From: Bacillota bacterium
GTDB taxonomy: Bacteria; Bacillota; Clostridia; Oscillospirales; Ruminococcaceae
Assembly (NCBI GenBank): GCA_023439835.1
Contig: JAEXUW010000016.1
Location: 56,362 to 120,361 of the forward strand
Direction of reading: 5' to 3'
DNA: 64,000 nt
The notes below the pieces were generated by a model. That model saw only the letters and a list, made by a program, of their open reading frames with translations, had not been told where the DNA came from and ran no database searches. Positions 42,489 through 51,349 of this stretch are shown here, piece after piece. How positions within the stretch are numbered: position 1 is the first letter of the stretch; each line of letters begins with the position of its first letter. The position numbers and the translations under genes were made by a program.

Positions 42489-43460
42489 ATGAGCATCTCA
42501 CTTTATAAAGTACTCGACCAAAATATTATCAATCAGATTCAGACTTCATTTTCAAAAGCAACAGGAATGGCAATTTACTGCACTGACCTAAACGATGCGG
42601 TAACCGAAGTATCCTCCTCATCTTATATCTGCGATTTTTTAAAGGACAAGTCCAAGATTCGTATGCTTGATGAAGCTGTAATGACCAAGGCGATAAAATC
42701 AGGCCGTCCCGCTGTTATGAAGAGCATCGGTGGCTTTGTTGAGTTTTCCGTTCCGATAATGTTCAAGGGCGGATGCGTCGGCACTTTTAGCGGAGGGCAG
42801 GTTTTCTTGGAGGAGCCTGATGCTTCAACCGTTACAAAAGGTGCGTCTGAGTTTTCTGTTCCCGCAACCTCCTATGCCTCAGAGGTTAAAAAGGTTAAAA
42901 CAATCCCGATGATAAGCATTGAAGCGCATGTTGAGCTTCTTTTTATCATGCTTAATGCGATAGCAAACACTGCAGCAAGAGGGGCAACTGTTGACGCTGA
43001 AATCGGCTCAATTGCGATAGCGGGCGAAAAAGGCTCACTTGCTTTAACTAAAAAAATCCTTGCCGATAACGAAAAAACCATCAACACCTTAAACAAGCAG
43101 ATTGACGCTATGAATACTGCTTCACGAGAAATGGTTGAAAAGCTCGACAAGGCGAAAGACACTGTCAAGTCAATTCAAGAAATTGCGCTTAACACAAGAA
43201 TTCTCGGCTTCAACGCTTCAATTGAAGCTTCAAGATCAAAGGAGAGCGGAAAGGGCTTTGGCGTAATCGCTCAGGAGGTTAGAAACCTCGCCGACGTCAG
43301 CAAAAACTCTGCCGAGCTTATTGAGGCTGAAATTGCAAATATCAATCAGTTCACCGAGAATATTCATGATTCAATTCAGGACTCTAACAAAATCACATAT
43401 AAGATAATGGACCAGCTCAGCGAGGCAATCAGACTTCTAGAAGCAATGAAGGAAGCTTAA
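42489..43460 (+). CDS. Soluble PocR-domain methyl-accepting chemotaxis-type sensor
   Basis: A 323-residue cytoplasmic receptor without membrane helices. The N-terminal half (about residues 5-170) is PocR-like: QTSFSKATGMAIYCTDLNDAVTEVS...FVEFSVPIMFKGGCVGTFSGGQV. A short methyl-accepting domain follows, containing the hairpin tip IALNTRILGFNASIEASR and GKGFGVIAQEVRNLAD. The signalling domain is much shorter than in standard chemoreceptors. GGGGGCGG precedes ATG 42489. No che genes lie nearby; the ligand is unknown (PocR itself responds to propanediol-type compounds in other bacteria). Confidence 0.88.
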   Translation: MSISLYKVLDQNIINQIQTSFSKATGMAIYCTDLNDAVTEVSSSSYICDFLKDKSKIRMLDEAVMTKAIKSGRPAVMKSIGGFVEFSVPIMFKGGCVGTFSGGQVFLEEPDASTVTKGASEFSVPATSYASEVKKVKTIPMISIEAHVELLFIMLNAIANTAARGATVDAEIGSIAIAGEKGSLALTKKILADNEKTINTLNKQIDAMNTASREMVEKLDKAKDTVKSIQEIALNTRILGFNASIEASRSKESGKGFGVIAQEVRNLADVSKNSAELIEAEIANINQFTENIHDSIQDSNKITYKIMDQLSEAIRLLEAMKEA

Positions 43461-43472
43461 TATTGTTTTTAA

Positions 43473-43500
43473 ACAGTGGCAGTATAATCTGCCACTGTTG
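43473..43500 (+). terminator. Hairpin between the PocR-MCP and amidohydrolase genes
   Basis: Perfect 11-bp stem AACAGTGGCAG/CTGCCACTGTT with a TATAAT loop, followed by GAATTTTG. It may terminate partially; the next gene starts 31 bp later and shows no own promoter. Confidence 0.6.
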
Positions 43501-43531
43501 AATTTTGTTTATCAAGAAGGAGACTTTTAAA

Positions 43532-44335
43532 ATGCACAGCTCAAGCGACTACGAGATTTACGACGCACACACTCACATTTTCCCTGAAAAAATCGCCGAA
43601 AAAGCGTCGTCGGCAATAGGCGACTTTTACGAAATGCCAATGCGATACATAGGCAACAGCAGGACGCTCCTTGACAGCGGTGAGAAAATCGGGGTGAAAA
43701 AATATCTTGTATGCTCAACGGCAACTGTACCACAGCAGACGGAAAAAATCAACGACTTCATTATTGAACAGTGTCAGCTCCACTCTGAATTCATCGGGTT
43801 TGGAACGCTTCACCCCGACACCGAAAATCTAGACGCTGAAATTGATAAAATTATCAAAGCCGGCTTAAAGGGAATAAAGCTTCATCCGGATTTTCAGCAT
43901 TTCAATATTGATGATGAAAAAGCCTGCGTAATTTACAAAAAGATAGCGGGCATCCTCCCTGTCCTTATTCATTTGGGGGACAATCGATATGACTATTCCT
44001 CACCGGAGAGGCTGTATTCGGTGAAAAAGGCAATGCCAGAGCTTGAGGTTTTCGGCGCTCACATGGGGGGCTATCAACGGTGGGAGGAAGCCGCGCAGTA
44101 TCTTCTCACGCTTGACAAGATTTATTTTGACACGTCCAGCACGCTTGGTGTTATTTCGGTTGATTATGCAAGGAAAATAGTGTCCCGATTTGACACTGAC
44201 AAGCTTCTGTTCGGCACTGATTATCCAATGTGGGATCATACTGAGGAGCTTGACAGATTTTTCTCACTAGAGCTTTCTGACAGTGACAACAAGAAAATCC
44301 TCGGCGAAAATTTCAAAAGAATTTTTAAAATATAA
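43532..44335 (+). CDS. Amidohydrolase-family protein (TIM barrel, amidohydrolase 2 type)
   Basis: A 267-residue metal-dependent hydrolase or decarboxylase. Metal ligands: YDAHTHIFPE near the N-terminus, LHPDFQHF, LIHLGDNRYDY, GAHMGGYQ, and the Asp in LFGTDYPMWDH. The substrate is not evident. GGAGA precedes ATG 43532; the longer frame starting at 43505 lacks a Shine-Dalgarno at its own start. Confidence 0.85.
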   Translation: MHSSSDYEIYDAHTHIFPEKIAEKASSAIGDFYEMPMRYIGNSRTLLDSGEKIGVKKYLVCSTATVPQQTEKINDFIIEQCQLHSEFIGFGTLHPDTENLDAEIDKIIKAGLKGIKLHPDFQHFNIDDEKACVIYKKIAGILPVLIHLGDNRYDYSSPERLYSVKKAMPELEVFGAHMGGYQRWEEAAQYLLTLDKIYFDTSSTLGVISVDYARKIVSRFDTDKLLFGTDYPMWDHTEELDRFFSLELSDSDNKKILGENFKRIFKI

Positions 44336-44337
44336 AA

Positions 44338-44372
44338 ATATCCGGATGAGCAGAATATACTCATCCGGATAT
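44338..44372. terminator. Bidirectional terminator between the amidohydrolase and pfkA genes
   Basis: Perfect 13-bp stem ATATCCGGATGAG/CTCATCCGGATAT, flanked by A-rich and T-rich sequence. Confidence 0.8.
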
Positions 44373-44377
44373 AATTA

Positions 44378-45457
44378 TCAGTCGCCAAATGCCACGCCGA
44401 TATCTCTTGCAGTTTTAATTAGCTGACTTTGCGGGTCGACAAGCTTGGTTTTCCCCGCCACATCAATAAGCTTGTTTTCGGTTATGCCCTGTGCCGTTTT
44501 CGCGACAGAATAGCCGTACTTTTCTATCGATAAAAGCTCGGCGGCATGAACGCCGAATTTAGTGGCTAAAATACGGTCATAAGCCGACGGTGCGCCCCCT
44601 CGAAGAATATGCCCGGGAACGACGACACGTGTGTCTATGCCGGTATTGCTTTTGATTGAAGCCGCAATGCGGTTTGTTGCGGTTATCTCGCCCGAAACCT
44701 CACGAAGCTTTGCACGCTCTTTCTTTTTGAGAATAGCCTCGGTCTTGTCAAGCGCCCCTTCCGCAACGGCAATTATCGAAAAAGCCTTGCCCGAATGTGC
44801 ACGCTTTTCAGCCGCCGCCGAAATTGCCTCAAGCGAAAACGGAATTTCAGGCACAATAATAATATCCGCCCCGCCGGCAAGCCCGCAGTAAAGCGTCAGC
44901 CAGCCTGCTTTGTTCCCCATGATTTCCATAATCATAATGCGTCCGTGGCTGTTTGCGGTCGTGTGAAGCCTGTCTAGTGCGTCAGTTCCGATATCGACGG
45001 CAGTATGAAAGCCAAATGTAACCTCCGTCCCCCATATATCGTTGTCAATCGTTTTGGGGAGGCCGATAACGTTAAGCCCCTCCTCCGATAGAAGATTAGC
45101 GGTTTTGTGCGTTCCGTTTCCGCCAAGAGTGAGAAGACAGTCAAGCTTGAGCTTTTTATAGGTATCCTTCATGTTCTTGACCTTGTCAACCTTATCGTCA
45201 CCGATAATCTGCATTGTTTTAAAAGGGGTTCTTGCTGTTCCGAATATCGTCCCGCCTTGAGTGAGAATGCCTGAAAACTCATTCGGCTTCATCACTCTGG
45301 CATCATTTGTGATAAGCCCCGAAAAGCCGTCCTGAATTCCAATGAGTTCAACACCGTCTGTGCCGAATTTCTCATAGCAGGCTTTTGCGACACCCCTGAT
45401 TGTTGCGTTAAGTCCGGGGCAATCCCCGCCCGCTGTTAAAATACCAATTCTTCTCAT
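44378..45457 (-). CDS. pfkA: 6-phosphofructokinase (group III/mixed-substrate type)
   Basis: Phosphorylates fructose 6-phosphate in glycolysis. 359 residues: N-terminal GGDCPGLNATIRG, substrate loop GTARTPF, LTLGGNGTHKTA, GLPKTIDNDIWGT and MEIMGNKAGWLT. The PKTIDND Lys is the residue typical of pyrophosphate-linked and group III enzymes (classical ATP-PFK has PGTIDND). GGNGT replaces the ATP-type GGDGS. The phosphoryl donor is therefore uncertain. It lies convergent to an amidohydrolase, not in a glycolytic operon. Confidence 0.9.
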   Translation of the reverse strand: MRRIGILTAGGDCPGLNATIRGVAKACYEKFGTDGVELIGIQDGFSGLITNDARVMKPNEFSGILTQGGTIFGTARTPFKTMQIIGDDKVDKVKNMKDTYKKLKLDCLLTLGGNGTHKTANLLSEEGLNVIGLPKTIDNDIWGTEVTFGFHTAVDIGTDALDRLHTTANSHGRIMIMEIMGNKAGWLTLYCGLAGGADIIIVPEIPFSLEAISAAAEKRAHSGKAFSIIAVAEGALDKTEAILKKKERAKLREVSGEITATNRIAASIKSNTGIDTRVVVPGHILRGGAPSAYDRILATKFGVHAAELLSIEKYGYSVAKTAQGITENKLIDVAGKTKLVDPQSQLIKTARDIGVAFGD

Positions 45458-45496
45458 AAATTTATGCTCCTCACTCTTTCGTTTTCCATTATACTA

Positions 45497-45525
45497 ATTA
45501 TAACCTCACGATAAAAAAATTACAA
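45497..45525 (-). promoter_or_regulatory. Promoter of pfkA
   Basis: On the minus strand TTGTAA, 17 bp, TATAAT. A second TATAAT lies at 45488-45493. The -35 overlaps the terminator hairpin of the upstream gene. Confidence 0.6.
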
Positions 45526-45551
45526 GCAAAACATAAAAAATGCTCTGCTTG
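45523..45551 (-). terminator. Terminator of the GGDEF-EAL gene
   Basis: On the minus strand a 12-bp stem with two G-U pairs (CAAGCAGAGCAT/ATGTTTTGCTTG), with a TTTTTT-type loop and a following run of Ts (TAATTTTTTT). Confidence 0.8.
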
Positions 45552-45583
45552 CAATGTAATTTCTATGTACGAAAAACCAACGG

Positions 45584-47803
45584 CTAAATTGCCTTTCTGA
45601 GATACTCCTCAAACTGCTTGCTGGGCATTGGCTTTCCAAAAAGATAGCCTTGAGCATGGTCACAGCCTGAAATTTTAAGTATTTCAGCCTGAGCAAGAGT
45701 TTCAATACCCTCCGCAATAATGCGAATTTTCTTTGACTTGCAGATATTGATGACAGCCGTTACAATCTGGCGGGAAATATCATCCTCCTCAAGATACATA
45801 ATAAACGACCTGTCAAGCTTTAATAGAGTAATCGGAAGAATTTGAATATAGCTCAGTGAAGAATAGCCTGTTCCAAAATCGTCCATAGAAAGATTTATGC
45901 CTATTTCACGAAGCTCATTCATCTGTCTGATTGCCTGATCCACATCTTTTAGAGCAAGACTTTCAGTAAGCTCAACCTCCAGCCATTCAGGGGAAAGACC
46001 AGTGGTGTCAATTGCGTCTTGAATTGTTTTGCAAACATCCGTCTGATAAAAATCAACAGACGTCAGATTCACCGATACCGATACCTTTGGCAATCCCATT
46101 TTCTGCCACTCATAATTCTGGCGACAAGCCTCATTAACAACAAACTCACTGATACGAGTGATAAGATATGAATTTTCCGCCACTGGAATAAACAAGCCCG
46201 GTGGAATAATTGAGCCGTCAGGCTTAACCCATCTTATTAAAGCCTCCATTCCGACAACTTTATTGTCTGAAAGGCTGATTTTCGGCTGATAATAAAGCAC
46301 AAGCTCATTATTGTCAAGCGCCTTCTGAAGCTCCTTCTCAAGCTGTGAACGCGCGATTATTCTGTCGTGAACGCTGTTGTCATACCTGACGATATTCGCC
46401 CTCGGATTTTCACCGAGTCTAAGTGCAAACTCCGCATGCTCTAATATTTCAGCGAAATCAGCACCGTCAGCAGGCATCTTGCAGTATCCGGCTGAAACAG
46501 TAATTGTCTGATTTGCAAAAATATCTACACAAAGCGAAAGAAGACTGTTTTGAATTTCCTTAATTATAAGTAGGGGGAGGTTATCGTCGCCGTTATCTTT
46601 AATGATTACAGCGAAATTATCACCGCCAATTCTTGCACAAAAACCGCCGTCAGAAAGCTTTTTGAGAATCTCAATAGCAATAGCCTTTAAAAGTGCATTG
46701 CCGTTTTGATAGCCGCAGGTATCGTTGATAATATGGAACTTATCGACATCAAAAATAACCATCCAATAAGAAAGCCCCAGATCCTTAGCACAGGAATACG
46801 TTTCTTGGCCCATTATCATAAAGCGGTTACGGTTAAAAATCTGTGTGACCTCGTCGATATACGCCATTTTTTCGATAAGCGTATCCTTTTCCTTATCCTT
46901 TGAAATGTCAATAAGACATCCGCCAACCGCAAGCGACTTGCTTCCGAAATAATCTGAAGCCTGATATCTGTAATTAAACCAGTGATATCCGCCGTCCATG
47001 CATTCAATTCTAATTTCAATGCTTGTTACCTTGTGAAGCTCGTCAAAGGCACGCTCCTCAGTGTTTGCTAAATATGTATCATAAATGTTCTTGTCACGTG
47101 GATGAATTTTCTCCCTAAACTCGATTACCGAAACATTTTCGCTTGAAAAGCCCAAAAGCTTCTGCAAATTCTTCGACATAAAGTACATATCAGAGCCGAC
47201 AAGCCTGTATAGAAGTCCTATTCCTGAAAGCTCCATAGAAAGCTCCATCCTTCTTTGAGAAGCACAAAGCTCATCCTGAATAGCCGAAAGCTCAGAAAGG
47301 TCAACGCCGATAGACATATAAACACAGCCGGCGTTACAATCTTCAATCTTGGTTGTTTTCCAAAGAATATTAAGCTGTTGATTTTCACTGCTGAAAATAG
47401 TAGTTTCCTTATCAGCACAGATTGTCTCGTCGTTCTGGGAGGGTTCATACCTGAAAACACTCTGCCACAGCTGAGTATTCGAAAGAGCCTCAAGGTCATA
47501 TCCTGTAATCATCGTGAAGCATTCATTGACATTCAAAACTCCCTTGTCGGGTGACCATAGCGCAATCATTGCGTCAACATCTTCGAGCATGTTATAAAGC
47601 ATCGTGCGCTCATCTTCATAATTTTGCTTTACATAACGAGTGTTAAGAAATATAGCAGAAAATACGATAGCAACAGACAACACAGAATACACCGAAAGCT
47701 CTAACAAAAGCATATCAGTGTTTTTAATTAATATATATGCAATCGGTGATGAAATACAAAAATAAGCTGCTACGCCGATTAAAATTTTTGTCCGTCGTGA
47801 CAT
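45584..47803 (-). CDS. PAS-PAS-GGDEF-EAL membrane protein (c-di-GMP phosphodiesterase, degenerate cyclase)
   Basis: A 739-residue signalling protein: two N-terminal membrane helices (ILIGVAAYFCISSPIAYIL; LLLELSVYSVLSVAIVFSAIFL), two PAS-like regions (about 85-185 and 190-330), a GGDEF domain with RIGGDNF in place of GGDEF, and a complete-looking EAL domain with MEALIRW, VNLTSVD, VELTESLAL, DDFGTGYSSL, LKLDRSF, IAEGIET and AQGYLFGKP. The EAL half probably hydrolyses c-di-GMP. ATG 47803 has GGAGGTGG upstream. Confidence 0.92.
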   Translation of the reverse strand: MSRRTKILIGVAAYFCISSPIAYILIKNTDMLLLELSVYSVLSVAIVFSAIFLNTRYVKQNYEDERTMLYNMLEDVDAMIALWSPDKGVLNVNECFTMITGYDLEALSNTQLWQSVFRYEPSQNDETICADKETTIFSSENQQLNILWKTTKIEDCNAGCVYMSIGVDLSELSAIQDELCASQRRMELSMELSGIGLLYRLVGSDMYFMSKNLQKLLGFSSENVSVIEFREKIHPRDKNIYDTYLANTEERAFDELHKVTSIEIRIECMDGGYHWFNYRYQASDYFGSKSLAVGGCLIDISKDKEKDTLIEKMAYIDEVTQIFNRNRFMIMGQETYSCAKDLGLSYWMVIFDVDKFHIINDTCGYQNGNALLKAIAIEILKKLSDGGFCARIGGDNFAVIIKDNGDDNLPLLIIKEIQNSLLSLCVDIFANQTITVSAGYCKMPADGADFAEILEHAEFALRLGENPRANIVRYDNSVHDRIIARSQLEKELQKALDNNELVLYYQPKISLSDNKVVGMEALIRWVKPDGSIIPPGLFIPVAENSYLITRISEFVVNEACRQNYEWQKMGLPKVSVSVNLTSVDFYQTDVCKTIQDAIDTTGLSPEWLEVELTESLALKDVDQAIRQMNELREIGINLSMDDFGTGYSSLSYIQILPITLLKLDRSFIMYLEEDDISRQIVTAVINICKSKKIRIIAEGIETLAQAEILKISGCDHAQGYLFGKPMPSKQFEEYLRKAI

Positions 47804-47867
47804 CGCTAGCCACCTCCTCCATGAGTTGCTAAAAAGCTTTATTAAAAGCATTGATTTCCTTATAATA

Positions 47868-47896
47868 ATTATATAAAATTAAAGTGTGGATGTCAA
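47868..47896 (-). promoter_or_regulatory. Promoter of the GGDEF-EAL gene
   Basis: On the minus strand a perfect TTGACA, 17 bp, TATAAT. Confidence 0.85.
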
Positions 47897-48074
47897 TTCA
47901 ATTGCGTTAATCCTATCTGCTCAAAACATAGAACTTTTCTTTAATTTTCACACACTTTACACAAAAATGTGATACAATAGTATCGAAATAATGTACAGAT
48001 TATAGCAATTGCAAACTAATTTAACTGTTTAACTAATTAATAACGAATATAATATGTGGAAAGGGTGTCATAAA

Positions 48075-48752
48075 ATGTCAAGAATTCTAGTGGTTGACGA
48101 TGAAAAAAGTATCCGTGAGGTTGTGCGTGAATATGCCGAATTTGAGGGCTTTAGCGTGTCCGAGGCTTCAGACGGAATGAACGCAGTTGATAAGGTCAAG
48201 GAAGAGGATTTTGACATTATTATCATGGATATAATGATGCCCCGACTTGATGGCTATTCCGCCTGTAAGGAAATCAGAAAGCTAAAACAAATTCCTGTGA
48301 TAATGCTTTCAGCCCGTGGGGAGGAGTATGACAAGCTCTTTGGATTTGAGCTTGGCATTGACGATTATATTGTCAAGCCCTTTTCACCGAAGGAGCTTAT
48401 GGCGAGAGTCCGTGCGGTTTTAAAAAGGAACGGCGCCCCCGGTGCGTCGATTAAGCATGACATTGTCAGATATCATGGGCTTGAAATAAATTTCACCGCT
48501 CGTGAGGTTCTCATCGACGGCGAAAAAATCCCAATGACTCCAAAAGAGTACGAGCTTCTATTTTTTCTTGTGAAAAATATGAATGTTGCGCTTTCAAGAG
48601 AAAAGCTTCTTGAGGAGGTTTGGGGCTTTGACTTTTACGGTGATGACAGAACGGTTGACACTCATATTAAAATGCTCAGAAACTCTCTGGGCGAATACCG
48701 AAATCTAATAGTCACACTCAGGGGAATGGGGTATAAGTTTGAAAAAATCTAA
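48075..48752 (+). CDS. OmpR-family response regulator
   Basis: A 225-residue DNA-binding regulator. The receiver domain has acidic D8-D9, phosphoacceptor D52 (IIMDIMMPRLDG), and Lys in DDYIVKPFS; the C-terminal winged helix ends RTVDTHIKMLRNSLG...RGMGYKFE. AAAGGGTG precedes ATG 48075. It overlaps the histidine kinase gene by 14 bp. Confidence 0.94.
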   Translation: MSRILVVDDEKSIREVVREYAEFEGFSVSEASDGMNAVDKVKEEDFDIIIMDIMMPRLDGYSACKEIRKLKQIPVIMLSARGEEYDKLFGFELGIDDYIVKPFSPKELMARVRAVLKRNGAPGASIKHDIVRYHGLEINFTAREVLIDGEKIPMTPKEYELLFFLVKNMNVALSREKLLEEVWGFDFYGDDRTVDTHIKMLRNSLGEYRNLIVTLRGMGYKFEKI

Positions 48753-50160
48753 AGTGCTTAGAAAATCAAACACCTTGAGATATCACATCTGGCTGTATTT
48801 CATGCTTTTCACAGTGCTTATACTGCTTCTTCTCTGGGCGTTTCAGTTTGTTTTTCTTCAAAGCTATTATCAGTCAATGAAGACCCGAGATATAAAAAAG
48901 GCAGCATTAATTATCAGGTCGGAATTCGGGAGTAGCGACTTTTCCCATACACTTGAGAAGCTGGCGATTGAAAATGACCTCAGCATTGAAATCACCGACA
49001 AGTACGGAAACAGCCTGTATTCCTTTGAAATGATGGGCGGAACAAGCATAATACACCGTGACTTTGGCACAAGACTCTTCGGCTGGCGCAGTGAGCTTCT
49101 TTCAAGTGAGCAGGGGTTTTTCTATTACAGAGTTAACGACGACCGCTTTGACAGGAAAATGCTGGTGTACGGCGAGCTTATCGGAACAGCGGATAATGTC
49201 GAATGCTTTGTTTTTTTAAATTCAATGCTTGAGCCTGTTGATTCGACGGCGGCAATCATCAAAGAACAGCTAATGTATATAACCGTCATTCTTTTGGAGC
49301 TTGCGTTTATCATAACAATGTTCATCTCAAAAAAGATTTCAACGCCCATTGTAAAAATAACAAAGTCCGCACAAAAGCTTGCAAAGGGTGATTTTTCAGC
49401 GGAGTTTGACGGCGGAGATTATTTTGAAGCGCAGCAGCTAGCCGAGGTTTTAACCTATGCCGAAAAAGAAATTTCGAAGGTTGACTCTTTGAGAAAAGAG
49501 CTTGTGTCGAATATTTCTCACGACCTTAGAACGCCACTCACCATAATCAAAGCTTATGCCGAAATGATTCGTGACCTTTCTGGCGAAACCAAAGAAAAGC
49601 GTGAAAAACATCTAAAAATCATTATCGACGAGGCGGACAGGCTTTCAGCACTTGTGAACGGACTGCTTGAGCTTTCTAAATTTGAAAGCGGAAACGAAAA
49701 GCTGGAGCTTTGTGAATTTGAAATCTCAGAAAAAATTGAAGAGGTTTTAAACCGCTACCGGATTTTTGAGGAGCGTGACGGCTTCAAATTCATTTTTGAA
49801 AAAGATACAACAGCCACCGTCAAGGCGGATGTTCAGAAGATTGAACAGGTGCTTTACAACTTCATTAACAACGCCGTGAACTACACCGGTGACGATAAAA
49901 CCGTCAGAATAAAGCTGACTGATAAAGCCGACAAGGTGAAAATCGAAATCATTGACACCGGTGCGGGGATTGACAAGAAGATGCTTCCTTTGATTTTTGA
50001 AAGATACTATCGTGACAAAAAGGCTGAAAGAGAAACCGTCGGAACAGGGCTTGGGCTCTCGATTGTTAAAGAGATTTTAAAGCTTCACGGCTTTCCTTTC
50101 GGCGTGTCAAGCTCGGAAGGGAAGGGCAGTACCTTCTGGTTTGAAATGAAGAAGGTATAA
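48739..50160 (+). CDS. Two-component sensor histidine kinase
   Basis: A 473-residue membrane kinase: two helices (about residues 17-40 and 180-200) bracketing an extracellular sensor domain, a HAMP linker, H-box NISHDLRTPLT, N-box NFINNAVNYT, G1 IIDTGAGIDK and G2 GTGLGLSIV. The first in-frame start is TTG 48739, inside the regulator gene and after GGGG; GTG 48754 is the alternative. No downstream target gene is adjacent; element copy B follows. The signal is unknown. Confidence 0.92.
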   Translation: MKKSKVLRKSNTLRYHIWLYFMLFTVLILLLLWAFQFVFLQSYYQSMKTRDIKKAALIIRSEFGSSDFSHTLEKLAIENDLSIEITDKYGNSLYSFEMMGGTSIIHRDFGTRLFGWRSELLSSEQGFFYYRVNDDRFDRKMLVYGELIGTADNVECFVFLNSMLEPVDSTAAIIKEQLMYITVILLELAFIITMFISKKISTPIVKITKSAQKLAKGDFSAEFDGGDYFEAQQLAEVLTYAEKEISKVDSLRKELVSNISHDLRTPLTIIKAYAEMIRDLSGETKEKREKHLKIIIDEADRLSALVNGLLELSKFESGNEKLELCEFEISEKIEEVLNRYRIFEERDGFKFIFEKDTTATVKADVQKIEQVLYNFINNAVNYTGDDKTVRIKLTDKADKVKIEIIDTGAGIDKKMLPLIFERYYRDKKAERETVGTGLGLSIVKEILKLHGFPFGVSSSEGKGSTFWFEMKKV

Positions 50161-50198
50161 ATCCTCAAGTCGCTTTCTTATATGCCTAGCAATTTAAA

Positions 50199-50294
50199 CC
50201 TTGAAAATCCAAACTTCAAGGAACACAACTTTCAAAAGGCGAGCCGTTGGAATAGTACCCAAGCGAAAGCGGCGCCTTTATCACCGTTATAAAA
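50199..50294 (+). repeat. Dispersed structured element, copy B (core only)
   Basis: The element's core alone: CCTTG/CAAGG hairpin, CTT/AAG, GCCG/CGGC with TTGG/CCAA and the invariant 31-mer at 50238-50268. The 5' and 3' modules are missing; it runs directly into the terminator at 50295. Where other copies have GGCGC closing the last helix, this copy has GCCGC, part of the terminator stem. Confidence 0.8.
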
Positions 50295-50320
50295 CCGCCG
50301 CAGAGCTTATTCTGCGGCGG
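50295..50320. terminator. Bidirectional terminator after the histidine kinase gene
   Basis: Perfect 10-bp GC-rich stem CCGCCGCAGA/TCTGCGGCGG with a GCTTAT loop, followed by TAATTTTA on the right. Confidence 0.85.
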
Positions 50321-50325
50321 TAATT

Positions 50326-51276
50326 TTATTCATCTAAAACCATATCAATTAAAAACTTGGGGCGCTCCTTCGTTTCAAGATAAATCTTTCCGATATACTC
50401 ACCGATAACCCCAATAGCAAGAAGCTGAAGTCCCCCTATCGCCCAAACCGAAAGCACAATAGTCGTCCAGCCGGCAACAGTTTTTCCACAAAGCCACACA
50501 ACCAACGAATAAAGCATCATAACAATACTTACTGTGAAAATGAAGAATCCCAGCGACGTAATAAGCCTTATCGGCTTAATGCTCAGCGAGGTTATCCCCT
50601 CAAATGCGAAAGCAAGCATTTTTTTCAGCGGATATTTCGATTCACCGGCGACTCTTTCGTGCCTTTCATATGTTACAACATCCGACTTAAAGCCTATCAT
50701 GGGGATAATTCCACGAAGAAAGAGATTAACCTCTTTAAATTTCTCAAGCCCCTCAAGCGCCCTTTTGCTCATCAGCCGATAGTCCGCATGATTATAGGTT
50801 ATATCAACTCCCAAAAATTTCAAAAGCTTGTAATACCCCTGTGCGGTAATTCTTTTAAAGCCAGTATCCGTCTTGCGAGAGCTTCTCACGCCGTAAACTA
50901 TGTCACAGCCCTCACGTCTTTTTTGAAGCATTGCGTTAATCGCATCAACGTCGTCCTGAAGGTCGGCGTCGAGTGAAATGACAATGTCCGCCTTTTCCTT
51001 TGCTGTCATCAAGCCAGCCAGAAGTGCGTTTTGATGCCCCTTGTTTCTCGACAGCTTAACCCCCGAGCACAGCTTGTTTTCATGATGAAGCCGCTCAATT
51101 ATTTCCCATGTTTTGTCCTTTGAGCCGTCGTCCACAAAAAGCATTCGGCTTTTTTGCGAAATCTCACCCGTGCCAATCAGCTCTTCAAGCTTTTCAATCA
51201 GCTTTTTTGCGGTTATGGGAAGCATTTCCTCTTCATTATAGCACGGTATAACCAGATAGAGTATTTCCCCGTTCAT
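50326..51276 (-). CDS. Glycosyltransferase family 2 (polyprenyl-phosphate sugar transferase, GtrB/DPM type)
   Basis: A 316-residue GT2 enzyme with the N-terminal VIPCYNEEEMLP motif, the metal-binding DADLQDD, and two C-terminal membrane helices (IRLITSLGFFIFTVSIVMMLYSLVVWL; IVLSVWAIGGLQLLAIGVIGEYIGKIY). Such enzymes load a sugar onto undecaprenyl phosphate for surface glycan modification. Start ATG 51276 with GGAGAG upstream; the longer frame lacks this. Confidence 0.9.
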   Translation of the reverse strand: MNGEILYLVIPCYNEEEMLPITAKKLIEKLEELIGTGEISQKSRMLFVDDGSKDKTWEIIERLHHENKLCSGVKLSRNKGHQNALLAGLMTAKEKADIVISLDADLQDDVDAINAMLQKRREGCDIVYGVRSSRKTDTGFKRITAQGYYKLLKFLGVDITYNHADYRLMSKRALEGLEKFKEVNLFLRGIIPMIGFKSDVVTYERHERVAGESKYPLKKMLAFAFEGITSLSIKPIRLITSLGFFIFTVSIVMMLYSLVVWLCGKTVAGWTTIVLSVWAIGGLQLLAIGVIGEYIGKIYLETKERPKFLIDMVLDE

Positions 51277-51322
51277 TTTGTTCTCTCCATTTATCTCTTT
51301 ATTTTTCTTTTGAAACAACTAT

Positions 51323-51344
51323 GCGCCGCAAAAAAATGCGGCGC
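51323..51344. terminator. Palindromic hairpin between the glycosyltransferase and the 98-aa gene
   Basis: A perfect 8-bp stem GCGCCGCA/TGCGGCGC with a six-A loop. On the minus strand the loop becomes Ts and no T-run follows, so termination is doubtful. Confidence 0.5.
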
Positions 51345-51349
51345 ATGAT

